DNA from: Calothrix sp. NIES-3974
GTDB taxonomy: Bacteria; Cyanobacteriota; Cyanobacteriia; Cyanobacteriales; Nostocaceae
Length of the DNA stretch: 64,000 nt
Direction: 5' to 3'
NCBI RefSeq assembly: GCF_002368395.1
Contig: NZ_AP018254.1
Span: forward strand, 1,364,001 to 1,428,000
The notes beneath the pieces are model-generated. The model worked only from the letters and a program-made list of their open reading frames with translations, did not search any database and had not been told where the DNA came from. The position numbers and the translations under genes were made by a program. Shown piece after piece: positions 29,080 to 37,340 of the stretch. Positions within the stretch are counted from its first letter, which is position 1; each line of letters begins with the position of its first letter.

Positions 29080-29251
29080 TTGCTTAGAATAAATCCTATT
29101 TGTTTCTATTGGTTATAGATACACCCAAATCAATAGTTACGCTCCAAGAATGAAGCTTAATACAAATTTTTACTACTAAGTGATTTTGTTTGTATACAAC
29201 TTGATCTAGGGCTATTTGTTAAAGATTACTAAAAAATAGCCCATGTAGCAC

Positions 29252-30175
29252 CTACGGTTCAATACCAATACGTTGCAAAGCTGTACGAACAGGAGCTAGA
29301 TGTCTGGAATGTTGAACACGTACTAATCTGGTGGAGTTGTACAAGTTACGTAGCAGGGAATTATTTGCTGGCTCATTTAACTTCAACATTGCTGTAATCA
29401 ACCTTTCTCGATCCTGAGGACTTAAATCATCATCAAAAGCTACACCATGAGCGGGAACACCGGGAATCTTATACAGCACCCGTAATTGCGATCGCTCTTG
29501 TTCAGTAATGTAGGGTGGGAACAAAGCATATTCAGACACAGCAGCAACATCTGCTTGTCCCCGCAAAACAGCTTGTAATGCTTTGCTGTAGTTTCCACCG
29601 TAGGTAACTTGTCCGAAGAACCCGTCTAAACGGTCTTTATTGGGGACTAGTCTAAATTTCACCAGTTCACTCACCGGAAAAATAAAACCACTACCCGATG
29701 TGGGAGAAGTAAAGGACATTCTTCTCCCTTTGAGTTGCTGCAAAGTCCCTTGCGATTGTCCAGTACGCAAGGGACTATTCCGAGGAACAACAAAAACGGA
29801 GTTGTAGGTAAACCCACCGGAATAATTTTCCCGCACTTCAGCCAGAAATAATCTTGCATTTGCGAATTTTTCTGCTTTCAAAGCGGGACGACTGCTCAAA
29901 AAAGCCACGTCAGCTCGATTTGCTCTCAATGCTTCCACCGCAGCTGTGTCATCACCGATTTGAGCAGTGATATTCATTCCTGTTTCTTTAGATAGGAATG
30001 CAGCAACCGCATCAGCTTTCGTTTGTAAATCGGTGGTGTCAGAACGACTAGGAAAGACAATATTAATTGTCCGTTTTCCCTGAGCTAACAGTTGTTGCGC
30101 TCCCAATCCAGCAGCAGTTAAACCTGTGAGGGTGGTGAGTATGATGGCGCTGACCGCTTTTTTGCTAATAATCAT
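29252..30175 (-). CDS. phnD: phosphonate/phosphite/phosphate-type periplasmic binding protein PhnD
   Basis: A periplasmic solute receptor of about 307 residues with signal peptide ending LLAQG and the PhnD/PtxB fold (TINIVFPSRSDTTDLQTKADAVAAFLSKETG, GRRMSFTSPTSGSGFIFP, ADVAAVSEYAL). A TTG at 30181 opens the frame, but GGAGGT at 30185-30190 lies nine bases before ATG 30175 and only three before the TTG, so the ATG is the start. No C-P lyase genes, phosphonatase or phosphite dehydrogenase are in the window, so phosphonate, phosphite or phosphate are all possible substrates. No obvious Pho box was seen upstream. Confidence 0.9.
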   Translation of the reverse strand: MIISKKAVSAIILTTLTGLTAAGLGAQQLLAQGKRTINIVFPSRSDTTDLQTKADAVAAFLSKETGMNITAQIGDDTAAVEALRANRADVAFLSSRPALKAEKFANARLFLAEVRENYSGGFTYNSVFVVPRNSPLRTGQSQGTLQQLKGRRMSFTSPTSGSGFIFPVSELVKFRLVPNKDRLDGFFGQVTYGGNYSKALQAVLRGQADVAAVSEYALFPPYITEQERSQLRVLYKIPGVPAHGVAFDDDLSPQDRERLITAMLKLNEPANNSLLRNLYNSTRLVRVQHSRHLAPVRTALQRIGIEP

Positions 30176-30513
30176 TAGCAATATACCTCCAAAATTATGC
30201 TTATGATTTTATCCAGCAAAATTGCAAACTTTTTGCAAAAATTACTATGTAAATATTCGTACACTTCATATCTAAAGTCAATAACTTACGTTGCAAATAA
30301 TTTCAATAAATAATTTCGAGCGCAAAAAGGTGGGAATTTGCACCTGTCTCTGTTGGAGGTGAATGAGATTAATCGGGAGTTTTCTTTCGCTGGACGTAAA
30401 CCCTGACACAAAAAGGCGATCGCACTGAGGAGATAAGAAAAAGCACCTGATCAATTTGCTTTTATCCCGCAGGCGATCGCCAGCTAATACTGTTCTACTT
30501 GAGAGGACTCCCA

Positions 30514-30558
30514 AATAATTCGTAATCCGTAATGACAAATTACAAATTACGAATTATT
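30514..30558. repeat. 13-bp perfect inverted repeat at the 3' end of the pirA-like gene
   Basis: AATAATTCGTAAT (30514-30526) pairs exactly with ATTACGAATTATT (30546-30558) around a 19-base loop. The right arm overlaps the stop codon of the small minus-strand gene, so the hairpin would form at the end of its mRNA. The wider spacer 30176-30556 holds no other gene. Confidence 0.6.
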
Positions 30559-30715
30559 ACAAATCTTTCATTTCAGCTTCTAGTTGACGAATTAGTTGCT
30601 CATTACCTTGGCTTCTAGCTACTTCTAATCTGTGTTCCAGGATTTTTTTGAGATTTTGACGGTGGACTTCGCGAGCATTTCTCGCTGCTTCTGCTTTATT
30701 TCTGTTGATATTCAT
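30557..30715 (-). CDS. pirA: PirA-like small PII-interacting regulator, 52 aa
   Basis: A small basic, helical protein of 52 residues (MNINRNKAEAARNAR... to QLEAEMKDL). Its pattern of an N-terminal Asn/Arg-rich helix followed by LEVARSQGNEQLIRQLEAE resembles the cyanobacterial PirA family. In Synechocystis PirA binds the PII signal protein and relieves activation of N-acetylglutamate kinase, so tuning arginine/ornithine flux. The match is from memory of the family pattern, not from a search. Support comes from context: a GTA-N8-TAC NtcA-type box lies 67 bp upstream, as expected for a nitrogen-controlled gene, and an ornithine aminotransferase gene lies nearby. Confidence 0.6.
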   Translation of the reverse strand: MNINRNKAEAARNAREVHRQNLKKILEHRLEVARSQGNEQLIRQLEAEMKDL

Positions 30716-30781
30716 AGACGAGACTTCTTAACCTGGGATCATCACTAATATATCTTCAATCCTTAACATAGCAAATAAATA

Positions 30782-30795
30782 GTAACGATTGTTAC
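30782..30795. promoter_or_regulatory. palindromic NtcA-type binding site
   Basis: GTAACGATTGTTAC is an exact GTA-N8-TAC match and is a perfect palindrome in its GTAAC/GTTAC arms. It lies between the divergent pirA-like and SAM hydrolase genes. On the plus strand, AT-rich TATTATATAT-like sequences lie about 16-22 bases downstream, a plausible -10 spacing for NtcA-activated transcription. On the minus strand no ideal -10 lies at the activating distance, so repression of the pirA-like gene is also possible. Confidence 0.6.
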
Positions 30796-30852
30796 AGAAA
30801 AAATACAATTTATTATATATTTAAGTTTTGGGCCTATAGGAAATTAATGTAA

Positions 30853-31641
30853 ATGCCTGAGCCTAGGTTGTTAACATTGCTGACCGACTTTGGCGATCGC
30901 GACATTTATGTAGGAGTGATGAAGGGAGCGATCGCCCAGGTAAACTCAGCGATTCGGGTGGTGGATTTGACCCATCAAGTTCCACCCCAGGATATTATGG
31001 CTGGTCGGTTTGGGTTAATGAATGCCTTTCCCTATTTTCCCCAGGGGACGGTGCATTTAGTGGTGGTAGACCCTGGTGTGGGTAGTCAGCGACGGGCAAT
31101 AGCTTTGGAACTGGAACAGGGGTTTTTAGTTGCACCGGACAATGGGATTGTCAGTGGTGTAGTGGAACGCAACCAGGTATTACGGGTGGTGGAGTTGACA
31201 AATCGGCGGTATTGGCGAACAGAGATACCGAGTAGAACCTTTCACGGACGGGATATTTTTGCTACAGTTGCCGCCCACATAGCAAGTGGGGTGTCACTGC
31301 TAGATTTAGGTAATGAAATTGATGTAAATAGTTTAGTCAGTTTAGATATATCTTTACCAAGGTTGACCACAGATGGGGTGATTGGCTGTATTCAGTATAT
31401 AGATAGATTTGGTAATTGCATCAGTAATATTCCCGATGATATAGTAAACCTGGAAACCTGGTCAGTACGCATTAATGGTAAAGTCATACCGAGTGGCAAA
31501 ACCTACAGTGATGTGGCAGCAGGAAATGCGATCGCCCTTATTGGTAGTGATGGTTGGGTGGAAATAGCCGTTAATGGTGGGAATGCACACCAGCTATTGG
31601 GTCTAAATTTTGCAGATACGGTAGAAGTAAAAATTTATTGA
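30853..31641 (+). CDS. SAM hydrolase / SAM hydroxide adenosyltransferase (DUF62 family)
   Basis: A 262-residue enzyme of the family that splits S-adenosylmethionine to adenosine and methionine using activated water (relatives chlorinate or fluorinate SAM). The N-terminal LLTLLTDFGDRDIYVGVMKG holds the conserved Asp; VVDPGVGSQRRAI and the FHGRDIF motif (His131) supply the other members of the Asp-Arg-His set expected for the hydrolase type. The C-terminal beta-barrel includes IQYIDRFGNCISNI. The halogenase-specific insertion is absent as far as can be judged, so a hydrolase is the best reading. Physiological role in cyanobacteria is not established. It shares an NtcA-type site with the divergent small gene. 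Confidence 0.88.
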   Translation: MPEPRLLTLLTDFGDRDIYVGVMKGAIAQVNSAIRVVDLTHQVPPQDIMAGRFGLMNAFPYFPQGTVHLVVVDPGVGSQRRAIALELEQGFLVAPDNGIVSGVVERNQVLRVVELTNRRYWRTEIPSRTFHGRDIFATVAAHIASGVSLLDLGNEIDVNSLVSLDISLPRLTTDGVIGCIQYIDRFGNCISNIPDDIVNLETWSVRINGKVIPSGKTYSDVAAGNAIALIGSDGWVEIAVNGGNAHQLLGLNFADTVEVKIY

Positions 31642-31671
31642 TATTTTGACTTTTAAGTGCTTAACAGCTTA

Positions 31672-31715
31672 TTTTTTTTCGGTCAGGATATTTACCTACA
31701 ACCTGACTGAAATTT
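31672..31715 (+). terminator. intrinsic terminator-like hairpin after SAM hydrolase gene
   Basis: Arms TTCGGTCAGG and CCTGACTGAA form a ten-pair stem (one G-T pair) with a 14-base loop, followed by AATTTTCC and preceded by a T-run, so it could serve both strands. Confidence 0.65.
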
Positions 31716-31852
31716 TCCACAACTACCTAGCATCCACACTACTCCCTACATGTCTACACTTTCAAGTCAGTCCTCCATGTCGTTTGGACACAACCAAACC
31801 ATGAAAAACTCATTCCTACTATTTCGACCACATTAATGGTGAGGAAAGGTAG

Positions 31853-31916
31853 GTAGTTGCGCTCATAGCGCTTTACAATAAACCTTTTTCGGGGCTAAAG
31901 CCACAACTACGAACCC
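31853..31916. repeat. dispersed hairpin element, copy A
   Basis: The unit starts GTAGTTGCGC and ends CAACTACGAACCC; between the arms it reads AGCGCTTTACAATAAACC and TTTTTCGGGGCTAAAGCC. A second copy lies at 59215. The rest of the 345-bp spacer between the SAM hydrolase and rocD genes holds no gene. Confidence 0.65.
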
Positions 31917-31987
31917 CTCAGAACCTATGTGGTCTAAATACTATTACCTATTTTCTCGCAAGACAATAATTTTTCTACCGACCCAAT

Positions 31988-33235
31988 TTACTCAACTAGT
32001 AGCACCTCTGCAATCCTTTCTAAAGACCAATCAATCTCTTCCTGATTAATTACAAGCGGAGGTGCAAAACGAATCACATGATCCCGTGTTTCTTTTGCCA
32101 AAATTCCTAACTTTGCCAATGCTTTACAAAAACGTCTTGCACCACCTGAAGATTCGTGTAACTCAACTCCAATTAGTAAACCCTTACCACGTACCTCTTT
32201 AACGTGGGGACTCTTAATTAAACGCAATTTCTCGATAAAATATTGTCCCAGGTTTGCAGCCCGTTCCGGTAAATCTTCCTCTATAATTACATCTAGTGCA
32301 GCAATTCCAATCGCTGCGGCAAGGGGATTACCACCAAATGTACTACCGTGGTCACCAGGAGTAAAAACTCCCATGACTTCATCCGTACTCACAAATGCAG
32401 AAATGGGATAGAAACCACCAGAAAGTGCTTTACCAACAGTAATACCATCAGGTTTTACCCCTTCATGCTGAAATGCAAACATCTTACCAGTCCGTCCCAA
32501 ACCAGTTTGAATTTCATCGAATATCAACAGCACATTATTTTGCCGACATATTGTCTCTGCTTGTTTTAAAAACCCATCACTTGGGACAATAATTCCTCCT
32601 TCACCCTGAATCGGTTCAACCAAAAATGCTGCGGTATTAGGTGTAATTGCATCTGCTAAAGCTTGAGCATCACCGTAAGGAATCACTTTAAATCCAGGTG
32701 TTAAAGGAAAGAATCCATCTTGATATTGTGCTTCGGTGGAAAAACTGATTAAACTAATAGTTCTCCCAGAAAAATTATTACTACAAACAATAATTTCTGC
32801 CTGGTTTTTAGGTACACCTTTAATTGTATAAGCCCATTTACGAATTGCTTTAATAGCGGTCTCAACTGCTTCTGCACCAGAATTCATTGGTAGTACTTTA
32901 CTTAAACCAGAAATTTGCGAGAGTTTCTCATAAAACAAACCTAGCTGATTATTACGAAAAGCACGAGAAGTCAGGGTAATTTTACTTGCCTGCTCTATCA
33001 TTGCCTGCAAAATTCGCGGATGGCAATGACCTTGATTTAAAGCCGAGTAAGCACTGAGACAATCTAGATATTTTTTGCCTTCTGTATCCCATACCCAGAC
33101 ACCTTTTCCTTCAGTCAGAACTACATCTAAGGGGTGGTAATTATTTGCTCCATATTGATTTTCAAGTTCAATATAATAGTTGATATTACTGAAATTAGAA
33201 ATCTGATTTTTCCGGATAGTGGATGCAGCTTGCAT
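31988..33235 (-). CDS. rocD: ornithine--oxo-acid aminotransferase
   Basis: A PLP enzyme of 415 residues that moves the delta-amino group of ornithine to 2-oxoglutarate, giving glutamate semialdehyde, a step of arginine/ornithine breakdown towards proline or glutamate. Class III aminotransferase landmarks: YLDCLSAYSALNQGHCHP, MNSGAEAVETAIK, the pyridine-binding IFDEIQTGLGRTGK (Asp240) and the PLP Lys269 in TVGKALSGG. The C-terminal KGLLIGVEL and the YGANNYHPLDVVL start favour ornithine aminotransferase over acetylornithine aminotransferase. A GAGGA lies eight bases before the ATG. No other catabolic genes are adjacent, but the pirA-like gene 1.3 kb away may connect to the same pathway. Confidence 0.92.
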   Translation of the reverse strand: MQAASTIRKNQISNFSNINYYIELENQYGANNYHPLDVVLTEGKGVWVWDTEGKKYLDCLSAYSALNQGHCHPRILQAMIEQASKITLTSRAFRNNQLGLFYEKLSQISGLSKVLPMNSGAEAVETAIKAIRKWAYTIKGVPKNQAEIIVCSNNFSGRTISLISFSTEAQYQDGFFPLTPGFKVIPYGDAQALADAITPNTAAFLVEPIQGEGGIIVPSDGFLKQAETICRQNNVLLIFDEIQTGLGRTGKMFAFQHEGVKPDGITVGKALSGGFYPISAFVSTDEVMGVFTPGDHGSTFGGNPLAAAIGIAALDVIIEEDLPERAANLGQYFIEKLRLIKSPHVKEVRGKGLLIGVELHESSGGARRFCKALAKLGILAKETRDHVIRFAPPLVINQEEIDWSLERIAEVLLVE

Positions 33236-34150
33236 ATGATATTCCTCAAATTATTTATCAATGAACAGTGGATGAGTATTATCTCCAAGAAATACTCATT
33301 TTTAACTAACATGCATTTGACCAAATTGCCGAACAGTTATCTTTAATTTTGAGCAAAATAGGTAAAACCTCAATTTTGTCTGGGGGGGAAAGTAGAGTTA
33401 TGAGTATAAATGTCTGTAACACTGGACAATTTTGATCAAACCCAACTTCACATCTGAGCTTCCCACATTCAGCCTTTTCTCGATAAGTCTAACCGACATC
33501 ACCTGAAGCTTGTCACCGTAAAAACTAGGTAAATATGGGTGCTGATTCTGAACAAAGGTTTATCTAACAAATCCATACCCGCGGCAACTCTCCACCAGAA
33601 ATCGGGATAAAATCAAGACCGATATCGGTAGTTTGCGGGACGATACCCATTAATAGCTAGTTTTCAATTAAACTAACTATTTAAGCTATAGATATATAAA
33701 TTATGTAGACAAACTTCAAAATCAAAAGGATTGAAATTAGCAAGCTAAAATTGCAGCAGTATACCGACTTAGATAAATACGAAAAACTTACAATTACCTG
33801 GGTTAGTAGCTCTATGACGCGAAACCACTTGCCCATTCTACCTGTGCGTAGGATTTAAGACGCATTACGTGCGTCACGGCTGACTTGCTTAGATGCTGTG
33901 TTACCTCAATAACAGTCATCTATACCTCAATAAAAAATTTACTTGCTACAAGTATTCTCAAGATGGAAAAAATTGAAGTTTCCATCTAATTACTAATTAA
34001 AACAATATTTTCCCAAAAAAGCAAGCCAAACTCACAACTCCTAATTAATAAGCCAATCCCCACCCCCCACAATGTACGGGACAGACCACAAATCTTTTGT
34101 AAAGCTTAAGTGTTTTTGGTTAAGGTACAAGATTGAATAAGAGTTATTTC
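33236..34150. other. 915-bp gene-free region with possible structured RNA
   Basis: No frame of more than 60 codons. Between 33570 and 33660 the strand is GC-richer than its surroundings and contains self-complementary ACCGATATCGGT. From 33845 the sequence GACGCATTACGTGCGTC is a near-perfect palindrome. I matched it to no known riboswitch or small RNA. The upstream part carries the rocD leader with a GAGGA ribosome site. Confidence 0.45.
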
Positions 34151-34603
34151 TTAGTCAACTCGACAACGCCCAGTATCGACACAATCTAAACTCTGCTGTC
34201 GCCTTTGGATAATTGTGGCTAAATCCGGTCTACCTGTCAACTTTAAGCGCAAATCTGCCCAAATTCCATACAGAAAATCCGCTACAGCCCCAATTATCGG
34301 TAGCTTGGTGATTGCGTATACCCAACCCATCCCCAGTACTTCGTAGACACGGCGAAAAACCTCCACATTTTTGATGACTGTCCCATCCGGTAAAATTGCG
34401 TGAATTCGTCCCATTGCGGTTGCAAAATCCACTCCTCCATGCATCTGGGGGTCGTAATTTAAGTCAGCAATATCGACGAAAGCGACTAATCCCCTACCAG
34501 CATCGCGTTTTCGTAGAAAATTCACTTCCCGCAAACACAAAGGACACTCACTGTCGTATAGTAATTTGATTTGCCAAGATGGTTTGGAGACGGCAGTAGA
34601 CAT
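34151..34603 (-). CDS. DCC-family (DUF393) thiol-disulphide-oxidoreductase-like protein
   Basis: A 150-residue protein with the family-defining LLYDSECPLCLREVNFL (D-x-x-CPxC) near the N-terminus, followed by VAFVDIADLNYDPQ and the GMGWVYAITKLPIIGAVADFLYGIWADLR hydrophobic part. The family is annotated thioredoxin-like but the function is not established. The frame runs 44 codons further upstream, but that segment is translated from the MITE-like element at 34649-34769, so the ATG at 34603 is the true start. AAGAAGCTCTTTT-like sequence lies before it. Confidence 0.85.
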   Translation of the reverse strand: MSTAVSKPSWQIKLLYDSECPLCLREVNFLRKRDAGRGLVAFVDIADLNYDPQMHGGVDFATAMGRIHAILPDGTVIKNVEVFRRVYEVLGMGWVYAITKLPIIGAVADFLYGIWADLRLKLTGRPDLATIIQRRQQSLDCVDTGRCRVD

Positions 34604-34648
34604 AAAAGAGCTTCTTTTGAGGATTAAAATCATTCTGTTTACTTTATC

Positions 34649-34769
34649 AGGACTTACGCAAGGACAACCTAAACACCGTGATTGCGACCGAAGATAGACG
34701 CGCAGCGGATCGAATTGCTTGTGTAGCAATCCCAAACACCTGATTTCTCATCACGAGTGTGTAAGTCCT
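34649..34769. mobile_element. 121-bp MITE-like element
   Basis: Left end AGGACTTACGCA and right end TGTGTAAGTCCT are inverted copies with one mismatch. The interior has no gene. AGGACTTACGCA ends are a common mark of insertion-sequence-derived elements in cyanobacteria. A single similar end occurs at 22431. The element lies directly upstream of the DCC gene and could supply or disturb its promoter. Confidence 0.65.
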
Positions 34770-35010
34770 AATTTATATATCTTAATCACTTTTACAAAAA
34801 TTCACATCATCGTGAAGGTAATGAGGATGGGATACCCAAAGGCACAGGACTAGAAATTCCCCGCAATGCCATGATTCCGGAATTTAGGAGTGACCGAACC
34901 AGCATACCCTGTGTCTCTCTATATCTACCCCTGGTGAATATTTATGAAGATTTTTTACAAACTTTAGTATGATAGGTATAAATAGCAAATGAGTATTTAT
35001 TCTTATTGAG

Positions 35011-36681
35011 ATGATAGCAGAACGATTTCCTTGGCTAACTGCGATCGCGCTACTACCCCTAGTAGCATCTTTGTTTATACCCGCATTGCCAGACAAAGGT
35101 GGAAAACTGGTGAGATGGTATGCCCTAGGTGTAGGTATTGCAGATTTGATGTTGATGTGTTTCGCATTTTGGCAACACTATGATGCCAGTAGTGCCACAT
35201 TCCAACTAGCAGAAAGTTATGCTTGGATACCCCAGTTTGGACTAAATTGGGCTGTCTCAGTCGATGGAATCTCTGCACCTTTAGTATTATTGGCGGGATT
35301 TGTCACCACCTTGGCGATGTTTTCGGCTTGGCAGGTTGACCGTCGTCCCCGTTTATTTTATACATTGATGCTGTGGCTGTATTCTGCTCAAATCGGCGTG
35401 TTTATTGCCCAGGATTTGATGTTATTTTTCATCATGTGGGAAGTGGAGTTAGTGCCAGTTTACCTGCTGATTAATATTTGGGGCGGACAAAAACGTCGTT
35501 ATGCCGCGACCAAGTTTATTCTTTATACTGCGGCAGCTTCCATTTTTATTTTAGTGGCAGCCTTGGGGATGGCTCTTTACGGTAATGAGTTCAGCTTTGA
35601 TTTGGCGGTTTTAGGTTTAAAAGATTACCCATTGGGACTAGAATTATTACTGTATGCGGGTTTATTAATCGCCTTTGGTGTTAAGTTAGCGATATTTCCC
35701 CTGCATACATGGTTGCCAGATGCCCACGGGGAAGCCTCTTCACCTGTATCGATGGTTTTGGCAGGTGTATTACTAAAAATGGGTGGATACGGCTTAATTC
35801 GCCTGAATATGGAAGTATTAGCCGATGCTCACATATATTTTGCCCCGGTGTTAGCAATTCTAGGGGTGGTAAATATTGTCTACGGAGCCTTGAATTCCTT
35901 TGCCCAAACAAACATGAAACGCCGACTTGCCTATTCATCTGTATCCCACATGGGGTTTGTGTTGTTAGGTTTAGCATCCTTCACCGACCTGGGTGTGAAT
36001 GGGGCGATGTTACAGATGATATCCCACGGTTTGATTGCCGCCGTCCTGTTCTTCCTAGCAGGTGTCACCTATGACCGGACAAAAACAATGGTCATGGATG
36101 AAATGGGTGGAGTTGGTCAAGCGATGCCAAAAGTATTTGCACTGTTTACCATTGGCGCAATGGCATCCTTAGCCTTACCAGGAATGAGTGGCTTTGCCAG
36201 TGAGTTATCAGTATTTGTGGGATTGACAACCAGCGATATTTACAGTTCGGCATTTTGTGTCGTGACGGTGTTTTTGGCTGCTGTTGGCGTAATTCTTACA
36301 CCGATTTATTTGTTAAATCTATTGAGACAGGTATTTTACGGTACAGGTGCTGATTTAAAATGCGACCTGAATGATATGCAAAACCAAGGGGAAGAAGACA
36401 CAGTTTGTTTTGGTACCGATTGCGTTTTACCCAATCAGTCGATTTACCGAGATGCCAGTCCACGGGAAGTATTTATTGCAGCCTGTTTTCTGTTACCAAT
36501 CATTGGCATTGGTCTTTACCCGAAATTAGCAATGCAGATGTATGATGTGAAAACTGTGGCAGTTAATAGTCATGTACGGGATTCCTACATTCAAATTGCT
36601 GAAAGTAATCCTGCTATCTACAGGAACACCTTGGCTGCACCGAAATTGGAGATGACCCAGGTTTTGGGAACTGTAAAGTAA
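35011..36681 (+). CDS. ndhD: NAD(P)H-quinone oxidoreductase (NDH-1) subunit 4
   Basis: A proton-pumping antiporter-like subunit of the thylakoid NDH-1 complex, 556 residues with about 14 membrane helices. Landmarks: [28 protein letters not shown], the essential Glu in [19 protein letters not shown], and the Lys/His-rich [41 protein letters not shown]. The length and the sequence around it match the NdhD1/NdhD2 type used in NDH-1L rather than the CO2-uptake NdhD3/D4 types; distinguishing D1 from D2 needs an alignment. The insertion with four Cys ([10 protein letters not shown]... [10 protein letters not shown]) near residue 450 deserves note. It is encoded alone, far from ndhF. Confidence 0.93.
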   Translation: MIAERFPWLTAIALLPLVASLFIPALPDKGGKLVRWYALGVGIADLMLMCFAFWQHYDASSATFQLAESYAWIPQFGLNWAVSVDGISAPLVLLAGFVTTLAMFSAWQVDRRPRLFYTLMLWLYSAQIGVFIAQDLMLFFIMWEVELVPVYLLINIWGGQKRRYAATKFILYTAAASIFILVAALGMALYGNEFSFDLAVLGLKDYPLGLELLLYAGLLIAFGVKLAIFPLHTWLPDAHGEASSPVSMVLAGVLLKMGGYGLIRLNMEVLADAHIYFAPVLAILGVVNIVYGALNSFAQTNMKRRLAYSSVSHMGFVLLGLASFTDLGVNGAMLQMISHGLIAAVLFFLAGVTYDRTKTMVMDEMGGVGQAMPKVFALFTIGAMASLALPGMSGFASELSVFVGLTTSDIYSSAFCVVTVFLAAVGVILTPIYLLNLLRQVFYGTGADLKCDLNDMQNQGEEDTVCFGTDCVLPNQSIYRDASPREVFIAACFLLPIIGIGLYPKLAMQMYDVKTVAVNSHVRDSYIQIAESNPAIYRNTLAAPKLEMTQVLGTVK

Positions 36682-37340
36682 TACGATTTTGGATTTTGGA
36701 TTACTCTTCGGTTTATCCGCGCTACGCGGGTCTACACATTTTGGATTATACTAATTCTCGAAAATTCGGTAGGTTTATCCTAGCCATCGGCTATTGCGAA
36801 TTGGGATTAAGTAGGTGGGTGGTGAAAATTGTCGTTGAGATCAGGGAGTAGAGACGACCCGTCGGGTCATCTCTATAGGGAGTCGGGAGAGACGCGATAT
36901 ATCGCGTCTGTACGGGAATAGTGTCCATTGGCTTGCTATTCTAAAGTTTCTATAATTGCCGTGTGAACGAGTTTTTTTGTGTCGATAGGATAATCCGTGT
37001 CAATATAACCACTGCACAATTTTCTCCGTTGTCATTGCCTGGGGGTAATGTAAAATCAAACACTCTTAAACCGCCACATCCAGGGTGATACGTTGTTCTA
37101 AGATGGGGGAATAGGGAAATTGGGATATTTTCCATTTCGGGCGATGATTCGGGAGCTTTACGTGTTGTCGGGAAGAAGTTCGTCTGGGTTGATTGTGTTT
37201 CGGTTTACTAGAAGACTTTGAAATCACCGACAGGTTTAACATGAATTGTTGCCGATGTATATTTTCAGCCCATCACATTTTTGTTGGCATGCCATCAACC
37301 TTGACATAGATGCTTGAGAATCATTATTATCGACCCGTAG
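36682..37340. other. 659-bp spacer with repeats, no gene
   Basis: Contains short AATCCAAAAT-type repeats, a CGCGCTACGCGGGTCTAC fragment and the composite repeat at 36809-36914. A 61-codon reverse frame at 36950-37135 has no ribosome site or recognisable content. The last 150 bases should carry the promoter of the M23 peptidase gene. Confidence 0.5.
36809..36914. repeat. composite repeat with two palindromes, copy 1
   Basis: TAGGTGGGTGGTGAAAATTG starts a 105-bp unit that contains an ACCCGTCGGGT palindrome and then a CGATATATCG palindrome. The same order occurs at 54377-54472, so the whole block, not just single hairpins, was copied. Confidence 0.8.

Noticed and set aside
37141-37340. Possible c-di-AMP riboswitch before the LysM-M23 gene
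   Set aside because: The required conserved GGGG- and AACC-type core blocks were not found in the leader.
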